Shown here in pieces: positions 5,846 to 7,708 of a stretch of 7,708 bases of DNA (its first letter is position 1; the number at the start of each line of letters is the position of its first letter). A program made the position numbers and the translations under genes. Source of the DNA: an uncultured Cyanobium sp. Its GTDB lineage: Bacteria; Cyanobacteriota; Cyanobacteriia; PCC-6307; Cyanobiaceae. Under the pieces are notes generated by a model, which saw only the letters and a program-made list of their open reading frames with translations, made no database searches and was not told the origin of the DNA. The DNA lies in contig CALFOF010000095.1 of assembly GCA_937919075.1 (NCBI GenBank), positions 1 through 7,708 of the forward strand. Reading direction: 5' to 3'.

Positions 5846-6604
5846 TTGTTCGGACTCTTCACGACCGGCACCAGCAGCCCCAAGCAGCGGATCGTTTCCG
5901 CGAGCGAGGCCCTGCCCGGTCGCGCTACAGCGATCCGCACGGCCGAGAAGCACGTGGTGCTGGGCACGCCGCTGCAGGCCCCGCTGCAGGCCCATGAACA
6001 GGAGGCCAGCTTCGGCTGCGGCTGCTTCTGGGGCGCGGAAAAGGGCTTCTGGCGCCTGCCCGGCGTGGTGAGCACGGCCGTGGGCTACGCCGCCGGCCAC
6101 ACCCCCAACCCCACCTACGACGAGGTGTGCTCTGGTCGCACCGCCCACACCGAGGTGGTGCGGGTGGTGTGGGACACCCGGCGGGTCGACTTCGCTGACC
6201 TGCTCAAGCTGTTCTGGGAATGCCACGACCCCACCCAGGGCCTGGCCCAGGGCAACGACAACGGTAGCCAGTACCGCTCGGCGATTCTCTGCACCACCCT
6301 TGAGCAGCTCACGCTGGCTGAGGCCAGCCGTCGGCACTACCAGGAGCAACTCAGCGCCGCCGGCTTCCCGGCGATCACCACTGAGATCCTGATCCACAAA
6401 CCCTTCTATTTCGCTGAAACCCACCACCAGCAGTATCTGGCCCGCCCCGGCAGCCGCCCCTACTGCTCTGCCCGCCCCAGCGGTGTGCGGCTCACCGCCT
6501 TTGCCGGTGGCAACTTTCTACTGGCGCCCGAGGTCTGGGGGCAGTACGACTGGTCGGTGCAGCACTGCGTCCTGCGCAGCTCGAACGAGCCGATCCGCCT
6601 CTGA
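5846..6604 (+). CDS. msrA: Peptide methionine-S-sulfoxide reductase MsrA
   Basis: MsrA reduces methionine S-sulfoxide in proteins and free methionine, using a catalytic cysteine that is regenerated through a disulfide and thioredoxin. The motif FGCGCFWGAEKGFW holds the catalytic C60 in GCFWG, with an unusual second cysteine, C58, two residues before. Other family blocks are TAVGYAAGHTPNPTYDEVCSG, HTEVVRVVWD, FWECHDPTQG, GNDNGSQYRSAI and HHQQYLA. The protein is 252 residues, longer than the roughly 170-210 typical of many MsrA. It has about 50 residues before the core and a tail after PYCSARPSG ending in WGQYDWSVQHCVLRS. The tail cysteines are candidate resolving residues. The start is TTG at 5846 (MFGLFTTG); no ATG is near, and the N-terminal style fits what I recall of cyanobacterial homologues. 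Confidence 0.94.
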   Translation: MFGLFTTGTSSPKQRIVSASEALPGRATAIRTAEKHVVLGTPLQAPLQAHEQEASFGCGCFWGAEKGFWRLPGVVSTAVGYAAGHTPNPTYDEVCSGRTAHTEVVRVVWDTRRVDFADLLKLFWECHDPTQGLAQGNDNGSQYRSAILCTTLEQLTLAEASRRHYQEQLSAAGFPAITTEILIHKPFYFAETHHQQYLARPGSRPYCSARPSGVRLTAFAGGNFLLAPEVWGQYDWSVQHCVLRSSNEPIRL

Positions 6605-6635
6605 ATCCAGCTCCTGACCCGCCTCTGAATCCAGC
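6595..6635 (+). repeat. Imperfect 24-base tandem duplication across the msrA stop
   Basis: A 17-base unit, CCGCCTCTGAATCCAGC, occurs at 6595-6611 and again at 6619-6635 with a 24-base offset. The first copy contains the last codons and TGA stop of msrA; the second repeats the stop context in the intergenic space. It looks like a small local duplication by slippage. Confidence 0.8.
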
Positions 6636-6701
6636 AACTGCTCAGGTTCGAGCGGCCCGGCTGCCGCCCATGCTCACCCGCTTCCCCCCTGGTTTCCCCC
6701 G

Positions 6702-7058
6702 ATGACGACCGGCCCCGCAGCCAGATCCGCTGCCAGCCTTCTGGCCGCCGGCCTCAGCGCCACCGTTGTGGTCCCGTGGTCGGTGCCGGCTCTGGCGATG
6801 AGCTCCCCCTGGTGGGAGCACTACGAAATCCGTGAGAGTTTTCTCTGCCGCGATCAGCGGCGCCTTGTGGTGGAGCGCAACGATGCCCAGGCCTCGCTGA
6901 TCAGCGGCGACTCCCGCGCCACCTTGTTCCGGGAAAGCTCGCCGCTGCCGGGCGTGCGCTACGGCAACGACAACCTGCGGCTGATCCTCAGAGGTGATGA
7001 GCTCACCGTGGAGCGGCTGCCGCAGCGCTTCTCCTGTTTCCGCACCGATCAGGCCTGA
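6702..7058 (+). CDS. Secreted small protein resembling MliC/PliC lysozyme inhibitors
   Basis: A 118-residue protein with an apparent Sec signal peptide. A short N-terminus with R8 leads into a hydrophobic stretch (about 10-28) ending in PALA, with likely cleavage after A32. The mature part of about 86 residues is predicted to be beta-rich and has exactly two cysteines, C49 near its start and C112 near its end. That pair, plus SSPLPGVRY (79-87) and LILRGDELTVERL before the last Cys, follows the pattern of the C-type lysozyme inhibitor family (Cys, SxSGxxY, a W/L-x-x-x-G strand, Cys). The assignment is by pattern only, so it remains tentative. The start is ATG 6702. No lipobox is present, so it would be periplasmic or secreted. 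The next gene begins 5 bases after the stop. Confidence 0.7.
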   Translation: MTTGPAARSAASLLAAGLSATVVVPWSVPALAMSSPWWEHYEIRESFLCRDQRRLVVERNDAQASLISGDSRATLFRESSPLPGVRYGNDNLRLILRGDELTVERLPQRFSCFRTDQA

Positions 7059-7063
7059 AACCG

Positions 7064-7264
7064 ATGGGTTCCCTCTCTGACCGCACGGTGATCGTGACCC
7101 TGCTCTGCACCCTGGGGTTGGTATTTGCCCTTGTGTTCTGGTTCGGCAAGCTCAACCCGGCCCGGGAGGCTCCGCTGCTGTGGAAGGAGGCGCCGCCGTC
7201 GCGCGACACCCCGCGCCCCGGGCTGCAGCCCCGTACCCCCCGGGCTACTGACACAGTGCTCTGA
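7064..7264 (+). CDS. 66-residue single-pass membrane protein, hypothetical
   Basis: A short protein with one strong hydrophobic helix (about residues 8-27, TVIVTLLCTLGLVFALVFWF) after a short polar start, then a Pro/Arg-rich tail with no recognisable domain. It is probably anchored in the membrane with a disordered C-terminus. The start is ATG 7064, five bases after the previous stop; the next gene starts two bases after its own stop. The spacing strongly supports one transcript for the three genes. I do not recognise the family, and the function is unknown. Confidence 0.7.
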   Translation: MGSLSDRTVIVTLLCTLGLVFALVFWFGKLNPAREAPLLWKEAPPSRDTPRPGLQPRTPRATDTVL

Positions 7265-7266
7265 GC

Positions 7267-7638
7267 GTGTTCGAGTCCCCAAACGAGCCCGAGTCGCAGG
7301 GCAAGCGCAAGCTCCATCCCCTCCCCCGCGGCCTCGTGGAGCTTTACGGGCTGCTGGCCGTGCTGTTCGTGCTGGTGCCGGAGTGGATGGCGGGAGGGGC
7401 GCTGCTGGGGCTGCCTGGAGGCACCGCCGGAGATCCGTTGCCGGTGCGGGCCAGCGCCTGGCGGCGTGTACCGGAGCTGCGGCTCGCCTCCCTGTCCCTG
7501 GCGCAACTCCGCCACACAGCGCGCCGGTTGCGGCTGTGGGGCTATGCCGGCGCCCGCCGCGATCAGCTCAGTGCCCGGGTGCTGCGGCGGCTCAAACGCA
7601 CCAAGCATTGGGAGCGCTGGCTGCCACCGGAGCTGTGA
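7267..7638 (+). CDS. Membrane protein with SAP/Rho-N-like C-terminal domain
   Basis: A 123-residue protein. A polar basic N-terminus (1-22) leads into a hydrophobic segment (about 24-49, LVELYGLLAVLFVLVPEW and following), then a strongly basic helical C-terminus. The segment from PELRLASLSLAQLRHTARRL through WGYAGARRDQLSARVLRRLKR (about 68-110) has the two-helix pattern of SAP/Rho-N (HeH) motifs: LxxLxLxxLRxxARxLxLxGY, then a polar turn and LxxRIL. Such motifs usually bind nucleic acid. Joining it to a membrane helix is unusual. The start taken is GTG at 7267, two bases after the previous stop; no better start exists upstream. The tRNA-Pro gene begins 15 bases after its stop. Function unknown. 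Confidence 0.7.
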   Translation: MFESPNEPESQGKRKLHPLPRGLVELYGLLAVLFVLVPEWMAGGALLGLPGGTAGDPLPVRASAWRRVPELRLASLSLAQLRHTARRLRLWGYAGARRDQLSARVLRRLKRTKHWERWLPPEL

Positions 7639-7653
7639 TAGCTTCCATCTCGC

Positions 7654-7708
7654 CGGGGCGTAGCGCAGCTTGGTAGCGCACCACTTTGGGGTAGTGGGGG
7701 TCGTGGGT
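7654..7708 (+). tRNA. tRNA-Pro(GGG), 3' part beyond the window
   Basis: The first 55 bases of a tRNA are present. The acceptor 5' strand is CGGGGCG (7654-7660), followed by TA, a D-arm with GCGC/GCGC stem (7663-7666 and 7676-7679) and AGCTTGGTA loop, and A26. The anticodon stem is CCACT/AGTGG (7681-7685 and 7693-7697), with loop TTGGGGT (7686-7692). The anticodon is GGG at 7688-7690, reading proline codons CCC and CCU. The variable loop is GGGTC and the T-stem 5' strand is GTGGG. The window ends at the first T of the T-loop, so the T-stem and acceptor partners cannot be verified. The starting C1, which would pair with G72, is typical of tRNA-Pro. Confidence 0.93.

Noticed and set aside
5334..6071. 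245-codon plus-strand frame bridging the ABC gene and msrA
   Set aside because: It overlaps three supported genes in the wrong frame and its composition is Pro/Arg/Ala/Cys noise.
5828..6427. 199-codon minus-strand open frame opposite msrA
   Set aside because: It is rich in Val/Gly/Ala with no family features, while the plus strand holds an intact MsrA.
7125..7676. 183-codon frame over the two small membrane genes and the tRNA start
   Set aside because: It runs into the tRNA gene, is Arg/Ala/Pro-rich and out of frame with the tightly spaced short genes.
1..7708. HIP1 palindromes (GCGATCGC), common in many cyanobacteria
   Set aside because: I saw several near-matches such as GCGATCGG and GCGATCGT but no exact copy by eye, so no HIP1 feature is reported.
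1..7708. Defence, mobile or phage system
   Set aside because: No transposase, integrase, toxin-antitoxin pair, nuclease-methylase pair, CRISPR repeats or terminal repeats were found. Although a tRNA gene sits at the right edge, no attachment-site copy is visible.

Overview
The window is GC-rich bacterial DNA and almost certainly chromosomal sequence from a picocyanobacterium of the Synechococcus/Cyanobium type. The main clues are a cyanobacterial DUF3288 protein, a Mini-RNase III beside a STAS protein and carA, and several small membrane proteins that look lineage-specific. I base this on protein families and general style; no database search was possible. Genes are packed tightly, no gene-free stretch exceeds 300 bases, and I see no mobile element, CRISPR array or phage gene.

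Minus-strand half (about 1-3643). Read in the direction of transcription, the order is a DUF3288 gene, an intrinsic terminator, trpD, carA, a STAS-domain gene, mrnC, and the first 16 codons of another gene, possibly an RlmB/TrmH-type rRNA methyltransferase. trpD and carA overlap through TTGA. The STAS gene and mrnC overlap by 20 bases, and mrnC ends 18 bases before the last gene. This looks like one operon joining tryptophan synthesis, carbamoyl phosphate synthesis, a regulatory STAS protein and 23S rRNA maturation. The 175-base leader before trpD holds a strong terminator with a competing alternative pairing, and a tiny ORF whose start sits in a hairpin loop.

Plus-strand half (about 3713-7708). 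Divergent from DUF3288 is a complete half-size ABC exporter. It is followed by an 87-residue two-helix membrane protein, an msrA-type methionine sulfoxide reductase with N- and C-terminal extensions, a secreted MliC-like small protein, a 66-residue single-helix membrane protein, and a membrane protein with a SAP/Rho-N-like tail. The window ends inside a tRNA-Pro(GGG) gene. The last three proteins are 2-5 bases apart and look co-transcribed.

Most of the window is ordinary housekeeping sequence. I found no convincing new multi-gene system. The most interesting points are the trpD leader, the missing canonical start codon of the STAS gene, the MliC-like secreted protein, and the membrane-anchored SAP-like protein.
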